A DNA stretch of 6,526 bases from Fumia sp045121595 (GTDB taxonomy: Bacteria > Bacillota > Clostridia > Oscillospirales > Ruminococcaceae): positions 1-6,526 of the forward strand of contig JBGVGI010000022.1 in the NCBI GenBank assembly GCA_045121595.1. The letters run 5' to 3'. A program made the translations under genes and the position numbers. A model generated the notes under the pieces. It ran no database searches. It was not told the DNA's origin and worked only from the letters and a program-made list of their open reading frames with translations. Each line of letters opens with the position of its first letter. Position 1 is the stretch's first letter. This document shows, piece after piece, positions 6,295-6,526 of this stretch.

Positions 6295-6312
6295 ATTCAC
6301 TTAGGGAGAAAT

Positions 6313-6425
6313 CGGTTTTTCGCGAATATTTGCTCCGCCTTATTGTCACGAAACCTTGTAAGACATCAAGTATTACTGCGTTTTCGTGACTTCAATGCAA
6401 AGCAAATATATTCGTTACAAAACTG
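6313..6425. repeat. Long imperfect inverted repeat of about 113 bp (palindromic intergenic element or structured RNA)
   Basis: Nested arms pair across a 28-nt central loop. GTCACGAAA (6345-6353) pairs perfectly with TTTCGTGAC (6382-6390). ATATTTGCT (6326-6334) pairs with AGCAAATAT (6401-6409) and, after a 2-nt bulge, CGA (6323-6325) pairs with TCG (6412-6414). Further out, CGGTTTT (6313-6319) matches AAAACTG (6419-6425) with one mismatch. The two sides between the inner and outer arms are both 10 nt long and partly complementary, and CTTG (6355-6358) can pair with CAAG (6367-6370) in the loop. The equal arm lengths point to one decayed palindrome, such as a MITE-like or REP-like element, or to a folded RNA. 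No protein-coding signal is convincing here. Confidence 0.7.
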
Positions 6426-6466
6426 TATACACCCAAATCATTAACTTTTTTGATGAAATAAAAGGC

Positions 6467-6505
6467 AAAAGCCTACGATAATGCTGACGCATATCGTAGG
6501 CTTTT
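6467..6505. terminator. Bidirectional intrinsic terminator near the right edge
   Basis: A 14-bp perfect stem pairs 6467-6480 with 6492-6505 (AAAAGCCTACGAT with ATCGTAGGCTTTT, plus one A-T pair). Past a single bulged A, TGC (6482-6484) pairs with GCA (6489-6491) around a TGAC loop. A/T runs on both sides allow use in either direction. It probably ends the phosphatase operon on the plus strand and a convergent gene to the right on the minus strand, as the hairpin at 1287-1316 does for its pair. Confidence 0.9.
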
Positions 6506-6511
6506 AACATA

Positions 6512-6526
6512 TTAGTTCGCAAATAA
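6512..6526 (-). CDS. Possible last codons of a convergent gene beyond the window
   Basis: Reading the minus strand from the edge gives TTA TTT GCG AAC TAA, with the stop at 6512-6514, only 6 nt before the terminator hairpin. This mirrors the arrangement at 1316-1322. Four codons are far too few to identify anything, so this is a positional guess. Confidence 0.2.
   Translation of the reverse strand, partial: LFAN

Noticed and set aside
6144..6389. Plus-strand open frame running out of the phosphatase gene into the inverted repeat
   Set aside because: Half of it is a shifted frame of the PHP gene and the rest is palindromic non-coding sequence. It has no family features.

Overview
The window reads as chromosomal DNA of a low-GC Gram-positive bacterium, most likely a Clostridia member (Oscillospiraceae-like or a related gut lineage). 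This rests on A/T-rich coding, strong AAGGAG/AGGAGG ribosome binding sites at nearly every gene, sigma-A type promoters with TATAAT and TGn extensions, and compact hairpin terminators next to stop codons. The taxonomic call is an inference. I see no rRNA, tRNA, CRISPR array, transposase or phage gene.

Layout. (1) Positions 1-192 hold the 3' end of a + strand gene entering from the left. Its stop codon lies against the -10 element of the next promoter. (2) Positions 261-1286 encode a YeiH/UPF0324 family membrane protein (putative sulfate exporter family) as a single-gene unit. It ends in a perfect 13-bp hairpin (1287-1316) that can terminate transcription from both sides. (3) Positions 1320-3435 hold a two-gene minus-strand operon. 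A class II ketose-(bis)phosphate aldolase comes first, followed by a SorE-like zinc-binding sugar-phosphate dehydrogenase, and the aldolase stop codon overlaps the dehydrogenase ribosome binding site. (4) Positions 3436-3577 are a 142-bp divergent control region with two face-to-face sigma-A promoters and a 27-bp near-perfect palindrome lying on the -35 box of the aldolase promoter. (5) Positions 3578-6274 hold a plus-strand operon of three genes: a variant nucleoside hydrolase, a SorC-family sugar-sensing transcriptional regulator, and a PHP-family phosphatase resembling histidinol-phosphatase. (6) Positions 6275-6526 have no convincing complete gene. They hold what looks like the left half of a broken terminator, a long imperfect inverted repeat (6313-6425), and an intact bidirectional terminator (6467-6505) that probably faces a convergent gene beyond the right edge.

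How the genes may work together (inference). The five genes around the divergent promoter look like one carbohydrate-catabolism locus controlled by its own SorC-type repressor. The regulator would sense a phosphorylated sugar and bind the palindrome. The hydrolase would release a sugar from a nucleoside-like or other glycoside, the dehydrogenase and aldolase would convert a keto-sugar phosphate, and the PHP enzyme would remove a phosphate. No kinase, PTS or sugar transporter lies in the window, so the substrate cannot be assigned. The combination of genes, the altered active-site motif of the hydrolase and the operator are the most interesting parts; each protein family is itself known.
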